A stretch of 53,604 bases of DNA. It comes from Thiohalocapsa marina. GTDB lineage: Bacteria > Pseudomonadota > Gammaproteobacteria > Chromatiales > Chromatiaceae. Location of the stretch: positions 1-53,604 of the forward strand of contig NZ_VWXX01000026.1 of assembly GCF_008632335.1 (NCBI RefSeq), given 5' to 3'. Under the pieces are notes generated by a model. That model was given only the letters and a program-made list of their open reading frames with translations, did not search any database and had not been told where the DNA came from. Shown here piece by piece: positions 1 to 6,920 of the stretch; the first letter of the stretch is position 1, and each line of letters starts with the position of its first letter. The position numbers and the translations under genes were made by a program.

Positions 1-273
1 ACGCACGAGCCGGTCAAGCAAGCCATGAATCGGATCCGCGAACTCAGCGCGGATGAGGAGGCGCGTCGCCTGGCGTTTGTGCGCGAGCGCGCCTTGCACG
101 ACGAGGTCTCGCTCATCAACGAGGCGAAGCGAGAAGGCCGTGAAGAAGGCCGTGAAGAAGGCCGTGAAGAGGTCGCGAGAAATCTGCTGTCCATGAACCT
201 GCTCAGCGACGAGCAGATCGCGACGGTTTCAGGGCTCACGCTGGCAGAAATCCAGGCGCTTCGCCAACACTGA
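1..273 (+). CDS. C-terminal part of an Rpn-family nuclease/transposase-like protein, cut by the window edge
   Basis: The reading frame is open from base 1 (T-H-E-P-V-K-Q-A before the first ATG at 25), so this is the tail of a longer protein. The visible part has the typical end of Rpn / PD-(D/E)XK 'putative transposase' proteins: a charged helical stretch (LSADEEARRLAFVRERA), then GREEGREEGREE repeats encoded by near-identical 12-base units, then a short helical end (LLSDEQIATVSGLTLAEIQAL). Rpn proteins are recombination-promoting DNA nucleases; the nuclease core would lie to the left. The in-frame GREE repeats are prone to slippage. Family assignment rests on the tail only. Confidence 0.7.
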   Translation, partial: THEPVKQAMNRIRELSADEEARRLAFVRERALHDEVSLINEAKREGREEGREEGREEVARNLLSMNLLSDEQIATVSGLTLAEIQALRQH

Positions 274-316
274 AACGGTTGGCGGCAACCTCAGCAGCCC
301 ACTCCCGCGCCTTCGG
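261..316 (+). repeat. 56-bp direct repeat, copy 1
   Basis: Begins TCGCCAACACTGAAACG and ends CCCGCGCCTTCGG. It spans the stop codon of the Rpn tail and matches 545-600 except for a cluster of differences in the middle. It marks duplicated Rpn/DUF4351-type gene ends. Confidence 0.75.
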
Positions 317-536
317 TCTGGCGACCGGATTCGCCGCCAGATTCACCGAACAGGGTCGCCAGCAGGGCGAGACTCACTTGGTACTCCGACTACTGAACCG
401 CCGTGTCGGGTCAGTGCCGGACGCGTATCGGCAGCGCATCGAATCGCTCCCGGTCGATCAGATCGAAACCCTCGGCGAAGACCTGCTGGACTTCACCGGC
501 CCCGCTGACCTCGAGGCCTGGCTCGCCCGCCACTGA
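279..536 (+). pseudogene. Remnant of a DUF4351-domain (Rpn-like) protein
   Basis: An 85-residue frame starting at a TTG. Its second half (from EQGRQQGETHLVLRLLNRRVG) fits the DUF4351 domain found at the C-terminus of Rpn-family proteins: LLNRRVG, then a helix ending DQIETLGEDLLDF, then DLEAWLARH. The first 20 residues do not look like a natural start and the nuclease domain is absent, so this is probably the 3' end of a second Rpn-type gene whose front was lost. Its last 44 bases recur at 3771-3814 behind a broken dehydrogenase gene, with two differences. Confidence 0.6.
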
Positions 537-544
537 CGCACTGT

Positions 545-600
545 TCGCCAACACTGAAACGCTTGGCGGCAAGCTCCGTCGCCAACACCCGCGCCTTCGG
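545..600 (+). repeat. 56-bp direct repeat, copy 2
   Basis: Second copy of the 261-316 element (TCGCCAACACTGAAACG...CCCGCGCCTTCGG), just after the stop of the DUF4351 remnant. Both copies follow the end of an Rpn-like reading frame, so they look like homologous gene tails rather than a mobile repeat. Confidence 0.75.
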
Positions 601-754
601 GGCGGTGTGCCGCTGTGCGGGGGACGCTGCGAGCCCATCCATGGGACGCTCGAGCATCGCCATCCCTGGCGATGCACGCCCCCGACAGCGTCACCCCGCC
701 CCGAATGCGCTCCCGTGGTCACGCGCATGAATGCCCTCTGCTCAGGCCTGAATG

Positions 755-791
755 CGCTCACGCCCGCTACCCTGGCCGCCGCCGACAGCGT
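755..791 (+). pseudogene. Short relic of a UDP-sugar dehydrogenase 3' region
   Basis: These 37 bases match 3609-3645 in the broken dehydrogenase gene at about 34 positions. They encode LTPATLAAADSV, compared with [12 protein letters not shown] in the dehydrogenase. A second, almost erased copy of the same gene type probably stood here. Nothing else of the gene is recognisable around it. Confidence 0.5.
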
Positions 792-815
792 CCACACGAA
801 AGGCACGACCAGTCC

Positions 816-845
816 TTGCAAAACCTGACACCCGGATGTTCTAAT
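816..845 (+). promoter_or_regulatory. Candidate promoter for the EPS MarR-type regulator
   Basis: TTGCAA at 816-821 and TCTAAT at 840-845 are separated by 18 bases and resemble sigma70 -35 and -10 boxes. The regulator gene starts about 118 bases downstream. No clear Shine-Dalgarno site precedes its ATG. Prediction by eye only. Confidence 0.35.
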
Positions 846-962
846 ACACGCCTTTCGTTTCGGCCGCGAACGCCAGAGCGACACAATCCGAATCCCACAC
901 AGCCCATGCCGGCAAGTGACCAGGCAGGGCGGTAGCGTGCCTGAAACCTCGCCCCCGCCGTA

Positions 963-1325
963 ATGATCAAAGACGAACACCAATACCGCCTCCTGCGCCA
1001 CCTGGAACAACACCCCGGCGCCAGCCAGCGCGAGCTGGCCAAGCTGGTGGGCTTGAGCCTCAGCAGCACCAACTACTGCCTGCGCGCGGTGATCGAGAAG
1101 GGCTGGGTGAAGATGGAAAACTTCACCCGCAGCAAGACCAAGCAGCGCTACCTCTACCTGCTCACGCCCGAAGGCGCCCAGGCCAAGCTCAGGGTCCTCA
1201 ACGCGCTCATCGCCCAAAAGCGCCAGGAACACGCCGAGCTGCAAGCCTTCATCGAACAACTGACCCGCGAGCAGCAGGCCCAAACGCAATCACCGGCAAA
1301 AGACCCGCTGCCGCAGCAGCGCTAG
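963..1325 (+). CDS. MarR-family EPS-associated transcriptional regulator
   Basis: A 120-residue winged-helix protein. Residues 5-75 form the DNA-binding domain: HQYRLLRHLEQHPGASQREL, the recognition region LVGLSLSSTNYCLRAVIEKG, then a basic wing (TRSKTKQRYLYLLTPEG). The rest is a helical, probably coiled-coil, dimerisation tail rich in Q/E. This size and layout match the EPS-associated MarR-like regulators found at the head of exopolysaccharide loci. It is the first intact gene before the polysaccharide genes and is likely to control them, but the target and any ligand cannot be read from the sequence. Confidence 0.85.
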   Translation: MIKDEHQYRLLRHLEQHPGASQRELAKLVGLSLSSTNYCLRAVIEKGWVKMENFTRSKTKQRYLYLLTPEGAQAKLRVLNALIAQKRQEHAELQAFIEQLTREQQAQTQSPAKDPLPQQR

Positions 1326-1485
1326 CCGCCGCGTCAGGAGACAACACCCAATGGACGTCATCAACACACTCAACACCCGCGAAGCTTGGCCCGGCAACCC
1401 CAACGACAGCACCTGATGCTGGCGCCAAGCAGGCCCTGGCGGAAAAATTGCGCCGACGCACGTCAAGAAGCCAAATTAGAATCCC

Positions 1486-1969
1486 TTGAATACCCTCAAG
1501 AAAATCCTCGACCTCTTAACCCCCCCACGAGCGTAAGCGCGCGGGGCTGTTGCTCGGCATGATCCTGGTGATGGCGCTACTGGACATGCTCGGCGTGGCG
1601 TCGATCATGCCGTTTATGGCGGTGCTGGCGGACCCTGGGCTGGTGGAAACCAACGCGGTCCTCAACACCGCCTACGCCGCCGCAAGCAACTTCGGCGTTG
1701 AGACCCCCGAGCAGTTTCTCTTCGTGCTCGGCATCGGCGTCTTTGTGCTCTTGGTCAGCTCGCTGGCCTTCAAGGCGCTGACCACATACGCGCAGCTGCG
1801 CTTCACCCTGATGCGCGAATACAGCATCGGCAAGCGGCTGGTCGAGGGCTATCTGCACCAGCCGTATAGCTGGTTCTTGAACCGCCACAGCGCGGATCTG
1901 GGCAAGACCATCCTCTCGGAAGTCGGCATGATGAGGTTTCTCTTGTCAACAAAGCTGCCCCAGATGTAG
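1486..1969 (+). pseudogene. Broken flippase-type ABC transporter (N-terminal membrane part only)
   Basis: The frame encodes the first transmembrane helices of an MsbA/PglK-like exporter (LLGMILVMALLDMLGVASIMPF; later LFVLGIGVFVLLVSSLAFKAL; then SWFLNRHSADLGKTILSE). The likely start is TTG 1486 (NTLKKILDLLTPP), but a run of seven Cs at 1520-1526 puts this start out of frame with the rest, which resumes as ERKRAGLLLG. The gene stops abruptly after about 140 residues: the second half of the membrane domain and the whole ATP-binding domain are missing, and the sequence runs straight into the VapBC promoter. It would have exported a lipid-linked oligosaccharide. An intact transporter of the same class lies at 8715-10526, but it is not the source of this fragment. 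Confidence 0.7.
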
Positions 1970-1990
1970 TATTACAATGTAATATTACAT
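1943..1990 (+). promoter_or_regulatory. VapBC promoter with two palindromic operator-like sites
   Basis: TTGTCA (1943-1948), an 18-base spacer and TAGTAT (1967-1972) look like a sigma70 promoter. Overlapping and following the -10 are ATGTAGTATTACAA (1964-1977) and a perfect 14-base palindrome ATGTAATATTACAT (1977-1990), set 13 bases apart. Such paired palindromes are typical of TA autorepression, where the VapB-VapC complex binds its own promoter. VapB starts 41 bases downstream behind a GGAGG ribosome site. Confidence 0.6.
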
Positions 1991-2030
1991 TTGTTTCTGC
2001 CAAGCTGGGAATCAATTTTGGAGGTGCGCG

Positions 2031-2282
2031 ATGTCGACGTTAGCGAAGTTATTTATGAGTGGGCGCAGTCAAGCCATTCGCTGGCCAGCAAAATTGCGCA
2101 TTGCCGCGAGCGAAGTCCTGATCGAGCAAGTGGGTGATGCCTACCTGATCAAGCCCCGAACGGAACCGACGCAGAATCTTGGAGAATGGTTGCGTGGGTT
2201 TTACGCCTCCACTGAATCGCTCCCGGAAGAGTTTCTAGCGAAACGCGAGGATCCGCTGCCGCAGGATCGTGACTGGTCTTAA
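2031..2282 (+). CDS. vapB: VapB-type antitoxin (AbrB/SpoVT fold)
   Basis: An 83-residue antitoxin. Residues 4-45 form the swapped-hairpin AbrB DNA-binding domain, with the signature KLFMSGRSQAIRWP followed by VLIEQVGDAYLIKP. The C-terminal half (WLRGFYASTESLPEEFL, ending DRDWS) is the usual acidic, flexible part that wraps the PIN toxin. GGAGG lies eight bases before the ATG. It is followed after three bases by vapC, so the two are co-transcribed, and its own upstream palindromes suggest autorepression. Confidence 0.93.
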   Translation: MSTLAKLFMSGRSQAIRWPAKLRIAASEVLIEQVGDAYLIKPRTEPTQNLGEWLRGFYASTESLPEEFLAKREDPLPQDRDWS

Positions 2283-2285
2283 GAA

Positions 2286-2684
2286 ATGCTGCGTACGCTT
2301 GATACCAACATATGCAGTTACATCTTGCGAAAGAGGCCCGAGAGCATGATTGATCGGTTTTCTGCGCTGAGAGCGAGCGAAGTATGGATTTCAGCCATTG
2401 TGGCTGCCGAACTTCGTTTTGGTGCGACGAAACTCGGCTCAGATAAATTCGAAACAGTGATTGAGACGTGGCTTGCGGGATTTGAAGTGCGTCCTTGGCC
2501 TGTTGAGGCGTCCAATCACTACGCTGCAGTGCGCTATACGCTAGAAAAACAAGGGCAACCGATCGGCAATATGGATCTAATGATTGCAGCGCATGCGCTT
2601 GCGGAAGATACGGTTGTGATCACCAATAACGCGCGTGAGTTTTATCGTGTGCCGGGCCTTGCGGTTGAAGAGTGGAGCCACTGA
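2286..2684 (+). CDS. vapC: VapC-type PIN-domain toxin
   Basis: A 132-residue PIN ribonuclease. Acidic active-site positions are visible: D in LDTNICSYILR near the start, E in VAAELRFG in the middle, D in IGNMDLMIAAHAL, and the final TNNAREFYRVPGL motif that contributes the last conserved polar residue. All PIN motifs are present and the length is normal, so the toxin appears intact. Proteins of this class cleave tRNA or rRNA when released from VapB. The pair sits between the end of a truncated ABC transporter gene and a truncated parDE pair. Confidence 0.93.
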   Translation: MLRTLDTNICSYILRKRPESMIDRFSALRASEVWISAIVAAELRFGATKLGSDKFETVIETWLAGFEVRPWPVEASNHYAAVRYTLEKQGQPIGNMDLMIAAHALAEDTVVITNNAREFYRVPGLAVEEWSH

Positions 2685-2707
2685 GGCGAGCTGCCTTTGG
2701 CAGTGGA

Positions 2708-2733
2708 CTGCCGCGGGCCTTAGGCCCTCGCAG
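2708..2733. other. Small hairpin downstream of vapC
   Basis: GGGCC-TTA-GGCCC forms a tight stem with a few more pairs outside it. No T-run follows, so it is not a standard intrinsic terminator. It could end transcription weakly or be a REP-like leftover. Confidence 0.25.
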
Positions 2734-2761
2734 TGACGTGATTTGTCGGTAGGCCGTCATT

Positions 2762-2887
2762 GTGAACGCAGCGAAAATCGCGCAGCTGCAAGGCCTCATC
2801 GACGAAGCGCTTGAAGGCGGCGAGGGCACGCGCAGCATGGCCGAGATTCAGGCCGAAGCCTTGGGGCGTATTGCAGGTCAAACGTGA
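2762..2887 (+). pseudogene. C-terminal fragment of a ParD-like antitoxin
   Basis: GTG 2762 opens 41 codons whose product (KIAQLQGLIDEALEGGEGTRSM) matches the C-terminal half of CopG/ParD-family antitoxins, the part that binds the ParE toxin. The N-terminal ribbon-helix-helix DNA-binding region is missing, and an in-frame TAG lies just upstream, so the front was lost. The last codons overlap the start of a parE fragment in the usual GTGA style. Confidence 0.6.
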
Positions 2888-3012
2888 AGTACGTTCTCAG
2901 CAAATCCGCTGAAGAAGATCTGATTCAGATTTACATTGCAGGCGCCCAAGATTTCGGGCTTGAACAGGCGCAGCGCTACCATCATGCGCTGGAAAGCCGG
3001 TTTGATCTTGCT
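2884..3012 (+). pseudogene. N-terminal fragment of a ParE/RelE-superfamily toxin
   Basis: The product [20 protein letters not shown] then [20 protein letters not shown] is the first 40 or so residues of a ParE toxin. After about base 3012 the sequence changes abruptly into a nucleotide-sugar dehydrogenase gene in another frame, so the toxin is truncated and surely inactive. The frame runs on to 3462 only as an out-of-frame proline/arginine-rich translation of the dehydrogenase. Confidence 0.65.
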
Positions 3013-3763
3013 TACAACCGAGGCCATCGTCCCGCACCTGCGCCCCGGCCAGATCGTCTCGCTGGAGAGCACCACCTGGCCCGGCACCACCGACGAGGCG
3101 CTCAAGCCCCGGCTGGAAAAAAGCGGCCTCACCCTCGGCCAGGACCTCTTCCTGGTCTTCTCCCCCGAGCGCGAAGACCCCGGCAACCCCAATTACAGCA
3201 CCCGCACCATCCCCAAGGTGCTCGGCGGCCTCACCCCCGCCTGCACCCGCGCCGGCCAGGCCCTCTACGGCCAGGTCATCGACCAGGTAGTGACACTCAG
3301 CTCCACCCGCGCCGCCGAGATGACCAAGCTGCTGGAAAACATCCACCGCGCCGTCAACATCGGCCTGGTCAACGAGCTCAAGATCGTCTGCGACCGCATG
3401 GACATCGACATCCACGAGGTCATCCGCGCCGCCGCCACCAAGCCCTTCGGCTTTGGGGTTGAGAAGAACGTCGACGACCGCCGCGAATCGCCGTCCATCG
3501 CGCTCATGGAACTGCTGCAGGCCAAGGGTGCCGAGATCAGCTACTCCGACCCGCACGTGCCGCGCTTCCTCAAGATGCGCCGGCACGACTTCGACCTGGC
3601 ATCCGTGCCGCTCACGCCCGAGACCCTGGCCGCCGCCGACTGCGTGCTGCTCGCCACCGACCACGATCGCTTCGACTACGCGCTCATCAAGCGCCACGCG
3701 CCGCTCATCGTCGACACGCGCGGGCGCTATCAGGAACCGGCCGAAAACATTGTCCACGCATAA
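3007..3763 (+). pseudogene. Broken UDP-sugar 6-dehydrogenase (WbpA/UgdH-like)
   Basis: Recognisable dehydrogenase segments are [33 protein letters not shown], the central helix [19 protein letters not shown], and the C-terminal [20 protein letters not shown] and LIVDTRGRY. The N-terminal NAD-binding Rossmann half is missing because the gene begins at the ParE junction. A second, internal deletion joins ATKPFGF directly to [10 protein letters not shown], which removes the stretch that carries the catalytic GGHC cysteine motif. The family makes UDP-uronic acids (for example UDP-GlcNAcA) for polysaccharide synthesis; this copy cannot be active. Confidence 0.85.
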
Positions 3764-3770
3764 ACCAGCG

Positions 3771-3814
3771 TCACCGGCCCCGCCGACCTCGAGGCCTGGC
3801 TCGCCCACCACTGA
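3771..3814 (+). pseudogene. DUF4351 tail relic behind the broken dehydrogenase
   Basis: These 44 bases match 493-536 at 42 positions and end in the same stop, encoding VTGPADLEAWLAHH. The piece starts 7 bases after the dehydrogenase stop codon and has no start or domain of its own. It shows that an Rpn/DUF4351 gene end once lay here too. The following 117 bases up to the acyltransferase have no recognised feature. Confidence 0.6.
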
Positions 3815-3931
3815 ATCGCGTCCTTGCCGCGAAAGTGCTCGCCATTCCACTGTCCTGGCTTCGACGTCGACCCCGCCAGCGGCGAGCCAGCTGAAAAGAG
3901 TGTGAACGCTTAACCTGTTTCCCTTGTCCAC

Positions 3932-4447
3932 ATGACGCATTCCATCCATCCGCTCTCAGACGTCCAGACCCACCGGATCGGCGAGGGCAGCCGCATCTGG
4001 CAGTTTGTCGTCATCCTCCCCGGCGCCCGGATCGGCGCCGACTGCAACATCTGCGCGCACTGCCTCATCGAGAACGACGTGGTCATCGGCGACCGGGTCA
4101 CGGTCAAATCCGGCGTGCAGTTGTGGGATGGCCTGCGCATCGAAGACGATGTCTTCATCGGGCCGAACGTCACCTTCACCAATGACCGCTTCCCGCGCAG
4201 CAAGCAGTACCCGGACCGCTTCGCCACGACCATCGTCAAGCGCGGGGCCTCCATCGGGGGGGGGGCGGTGATCCTGCCTGGCCTGACCATTGGCGAGCGG
4301 GCGATGGTCGGCGCCGGTGCGGTGGTCACCCGGTCGGTGCTGGCCGGGGCCACCGTGGTGGGCAATCCGGCACGGATCATCGGCACGCTGGAGCCGGGTC
4401 ATGACTCCGGCTCCACGGATCCTCAAGGCGCGACAGGTGATCGGTAA
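3932..4447 (+). CDS. Left-handed beta-helix acyltransferase (WbbJ/FdtC-like)
   Basis: A 171-residue hexapeptide-repeat acyltransferase. Isoleucine/valine-led hexads run through the protein ([40 protein letters not shown], then [17 protein letters not shown] and [13 protein letters not shown]), ending in the usual [10 protein letters not shown]. Such enzymes acetylate amino sugars using acetyl-CoA. Followed by FdtA- and FdtB-like genes, it is best read as the N-acetyltransferase of a dTDP-3-amino-3,6-dideoxyhexose pathway (FdtC or QdtC role), by context. Codons for SIGGGAV contain a run of ten Gs (4256-4265), in frame here. Its 3' end overlaps the next start at 4401. Confidence 0.85.
   Translation: MTHSIHPLSDVQTHRIGEGSRIWQFVVILPGARIGADCNICAHCLIENDVVIGDRVTVKSGVQLWDGLRIEDDVFIGPNVTFTNDRFPRSKQYPDRFATTIVKRGASIGGGAVILPGLTIGERAMVGAGAVVTRSVLAGATVVGNPARIIGTLEPGHDSGSTDPQGATGDR
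4256..4265 (+). repeat. G10 homopolymer tract inside the acyltransferase gene
   Basis: Ten consecutive Gs encode Gly-Gly-Gly plus the first base of Ala in the beta-helix. In this sequence the frame is intact. A one-base change would truncate the enzyme, so this is a potential phase-variation site. Confidence 0.8.
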
Positions 4448-4985
4448 GACGCTGATCTTCAGAGACGCGATGCCGGAAGATGCCACCTTTATCCTTTCGC
4501 TGCGTACCGACGAGAAAAAATCGCGTTATCTGAGCACCACCGCGCCAGACCTCGATGCCCAGCGATCCTGGCTACAGCGCTATGCAACCGCGACCGACCA
4601 GGCCTACTTCATCATCGAGCACCAGGGCAACCTCACCTTCATCGAAGGCGGCAACCACATCCCCTTCGACATCCAGCGTGTCTACTACCTGTACGACGTG
4701 CCGGGCGGGGCAGAGCGGGGCGGGCATGCGCACAAGGCGTTGCAGCAACTCATCATCGCCATGTCCGGCAGCTTCGACATCGTTCTTGACGACGGCAAGG
4801 ACAAGGTCCGCTACCACCTCAATCGCTCCTACAGCGGCCTCTACGTCTGCCCTATGATGTTGCGCGAGCTGGACAACTTCTCCTCCGGCTCGGTCTGCAT
4901 GGTGCTCGCCTCCAACCGCTACGACGAGGACGACTACTACCGCGACTACGCCGAATTCATGCGCGCCCGTTGGGGCGGTGCGTGA
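4401..4985 (+). CDS. Truncated GNAT fused to a dTDP-sugar 3,4-ketoisomerase (FdtA/WxcM-like)
   Basis: 194 residues in two parts. Residues 14-73 ([20 protein letters not shown], then YLSTTAPDL and QAYFIIEHQ) are the front third of a GNAT acetyltransferase with no acetyl-CoA loop. From [20 protein letters not shown] on it is a cupin of the FdtA/QdtA type, with [25 protein letters not shown] and the C-terminal [19 protein letters not shown]. FdtA isomerises dTDP-4-keto-6-deoxyglucose to the 3-keto sugar. Only the first few residues of a normal FdtA are missing, so the cupin may still work. I chose ATG 4401, which overlaps the acyltransferase gene by 47 bases. The fusion looks like an accidental joint. 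Confidence 0.8.
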   Translation: MTPAPRILKARQVIGKTLIFRDAMPEDATFILSLRTDEKKSRYLSTTAPDLDAQRSWLQRYATATDQAYFIIEHQGNLTFIEGGNHIPFDIQRVYYLYDVPGGAERGGHAHKALQQLIIAMSGSFDIVLDDGKDKVRYHLNRSYSGLYVCPMMLRELDNFSSGSVCMVLASNRYDEDDYYRDYAEFMRARWGGA

Positions 4986-5035
4986 GGCGCTACGAGCGCC
5001 AACAGCTGAAGGTGTCACAACACAGGGGATGACGC

Positions 5036-5329
5036 ATGCAAGCAATCGAATTTGAAGCCAACATTCAGGACGGGGCCATCAAGCTACCCAGTCAATACCA
5101 TGCAATGGAGTCGAAGCACGTCAAGGTGGTCGCATGGGTTGAAGATTCAGTGGCAAACGACCAAACCGCAAAGCCGCATCAAGAACAAACACCTTTTTTT
5201 GCCGATGGCTATATCGATCAGCACTGGCGCGAGCTCATCATCACCACCTCGCCCAATCCGCTAGAGGATGACGACGCGGTGTTACAAGAAGACTATGGGG
5301 CCTACCTCAGTGCAAAACATTCTTCTTGA
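5036..5329 (+). CDS. Probable antitoxin partner of the following PIN domain
   Basis: A 97-residue protein with the start [20 protein letters not shown] and a middle [11 protein letters not shown], a layout seen in small antitoxins placed before PIN toxins (a beta-rich front followed by an acidic tail that binds the toxin). Its 3' end overlaps the possible PIN starts at 5295 and 5310, as expected for a TA operon. The start of a similar protein (MHTIEFEAQ) occurs as a relic at 46867. No DNA-binding motif is obvious, so the family remains unnamed here. Confidence 0.6.
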   Translation: MQAIEFEANIQDGAIKLPSQYHAMESKHVKVVAWVEDSVANDQTAKPHQEQTPFFADGYIDQHWRELIITTSPNPLEDDDAVLQEDYGAYLSAKHSS

Positions 5330-6845
5330 CATCAACATCATTCTCGACTGTTACGATGCCGAGCGTTTAAAGCGCTTCCCATCATCAAAACCCGCATTTA
5401 ATCTGGCTACGCAATCCGCTAGCTATCGGCCTTTTATCTCCTCCTCGAGCCTGGATAACCTTGAGTTCCTCAAAAGTAGAGCCTTCAAGCAAAGCTACCC
5501 GCAAGCAACGGCAGCAGAACGCCAGCAACTGACCCTGTTTTTCATCAAAGACGTCTTAAATCAGGTCGCGCTCGCCAAAACGCCCGCTTATCTGGAGATC
5601 GATGACAACGACATCGAAGATTCGCTCATCATTGCATCTGCCAAGGCCATCGACGCCAAGGTCATCACACGCGATGCCGGCATGCTGGATCAGTATCCCG
5701 AGATCGCACTGACCGCCGACAGATTCATCCAGTCGCATCAGAAACAACCAACGCAGGTTCCCTTTCTCGATCTCAAGGCGGCAACACAGGAATTGACCGC
5801 TGAGATCGAGCAAGCCACCGACCGCGTCCTCAACTCCGGCTGGTACATCCTCGGCGAGGAAGTCGAGCGCTTCGAGGCCGACTTTGCCGCCTACTGTCAG
5901 GCCGCCCACGGCGTCGGCGTTGCCAGCGGGCTCGATGCCCTGCAACTGGCCTTGCGCGCCTGCGACATCGGCCCCGGCGACGAGGTCATCGTGCCCTCGC
6001 ACACCTTCATCGCCACCTGGCTCGCCGTCTCCCAAGTCGGCGCCACCCCGGTGCCGGTGGAGCCCATCGAAGCCACCTACAACATCGACCCGGCGCGCAT
6101 CGAAGCGGCCATCACCCCGCGCACCCGCGCCATCCTCCCGGTGCACCTCTACGGCCAGCCGGCGGACCTGGACCCCATCCTCGCCATCGCCCGCCGCCAC
6201 GGGCTCAAGGTCATCGAAGACGCCGCCCAGGCCCATGGCGCGCGCTACAAAGGCCAGCGCATCGGCGCGCACGGCGATGCCGTCGCCTGGAGCTTCTATC
6301 CGGGCAAGAACCTCGGCGCCTTCGGCGATGGCGGCGCCGTCACCACCAACAACGCCGACCTGGCCGAACGCCTGCGGCTGCTGCGCAACTACGGCTCGCG
6401 CGAGAAATATGTCAACCAGGCGCAGGGCTGCAACAGCCGGCTCGACCCGCTGCAGGCCGCCTTTCTCGGTGTCAAGCTGCGCCACCTGGATGCCTGGAAC
6501 GACCGCCGCCGCGCCTTGGCCGAAGCCTACCTGCAAGGCCTGGCCGACAGCCCGCTGACCCTGCCGGTCGTGCCCGAGTGGGCCGAACCCGTCTGGCACC
6601 TGTTCGTGATCCGACACCCGCAACGCGACGCCCTACAGCGCCAATTGACCGAGGCCGGCATCGGCAGCCTGATCCATTACCCCATCCCGCCGCACCGGCA
6701 GCCCTGTTACGCCGATGCCGGGTATGATGATGGCCGCTATCCCATCGCAACGCGGATGGCGGGCGAGGTGCTGAGTCTGCCGATGGGGCCGCAGTTGACA
6801 CGGGAGCAGGCCGCTGATGTCATCTCCGGGATCCGGAAAACCTGA
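5295..6845 (+). CDS. In-frame fusion: PIN-domain toxin + dTDP-3-keto sugar aminotransferase (FdtB-like)
   Basis: 516 residues. Residues 6-150 are a PIN domain ([14 protein letters not shown], then [20 protein letters not shown] and [20 protein letters not shown]). From residue 155 ([13 protein letters not shown]) follows a complete DegT/DnrJ/EryC1 aminotransferase: [42 protein letters not shown], and the PLP-binding lysine (about residue 338) in [15 protein letters not shown]. By similarity to FdtB it makes dTDP-3-amino-3,6-dideoxyhexose from the FdtA product. No ATG, GTG or TTG suitable for a separate aminotransferase start is seen at the joint. The start could be ATG 5295 or GTG 5310. The TA pair was evidently inserted between fdtA and fdtB and its toxin became fused. 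Confidence 0.88.
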   Translation: MGPTSVQNILLDINIILDCYDAERLKRFPSSKPAFNLATQSASYRPFISSSSLDNLEFLKSRAFKQSYPQATAAERQQLTLFFIKDVLNQVALAKTPAYLEIDDNDIEDSLIIASAKAIDAKVITRDAGMLDQYPEIALTADRFIQSHQKQPTQVPFLDLKAATQELTAEIEQATDRVLNSGWYILGEEVERFEADFAAYCQAAHGVGVASGLDALQLALRACDIGPGDEVIVPSHTFIATWLAVSQVGATPVPVEPIEATYNIDPARIEAAITPRTRAILPVHLYGQPADLDPILAIARRHGLKVIEDAAQAHGARYKGQRIGAHGDAVAWSFYPGKNLGAFGDGGAVTTNNADLAERLRLLRNYGSREKYVNQAQGCNSRLDPLQAAFLGVKLRHLDAWNDRRRALAEAYLQGLADSPLTLPVVPEWAEPVWHLFVIRHPQRDALQRQLTEAGIGSLIHYPIPPHRQPCYADAGYDDGRYPIATRMAGEVLSLPMGPQLTREQAADVISGIRKT

Positions 6846-6920
6846 GATGGTCGAAAAGCGTACAGCGCCAGCGGTCGATTGGCTCCGCCGACCTGTGCAC
6901 CATCATTGCAGGCCCGTTTC

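Larger units (their letters stand above)
537..962. other. Gap without an intact gene: repeat copy, dehydrogenase relic and probable promoter
   Basis: No convincing protein fills this 426-base stretch. It holds the second 56-bp repeat (545-600), a short relic matching the 3' half of a nucleotide-sugar dehydrogenase (755-791) and a possible promoter for the MarR gene (816-845). The frames that cross it have no family resemblance beyond the relic. Confidence 0.6.

Noticed and set aside
1351-1416. Tiny frame MDVINTLNTREAWPGNPNDS between the MarR gene and the broken transporter
   Set aside because: Only 21 codons, no ribosome site and no recognisable family; probably the leftover start of a lost gene.
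1486-1969. The broken ABC transporter as a duplicate of the intact one at 8715-10526
   Set aside because: The N-terminal sequences are clearly different, so these are separate transporters of one family.
2884-3462. A 192-codon ParE-like protein reading through into the dehydrogenase region
   Set aside because: After about 43 codons it is only the wrong-frame translation of the dehydrogenase, rich in Pro/Arg.
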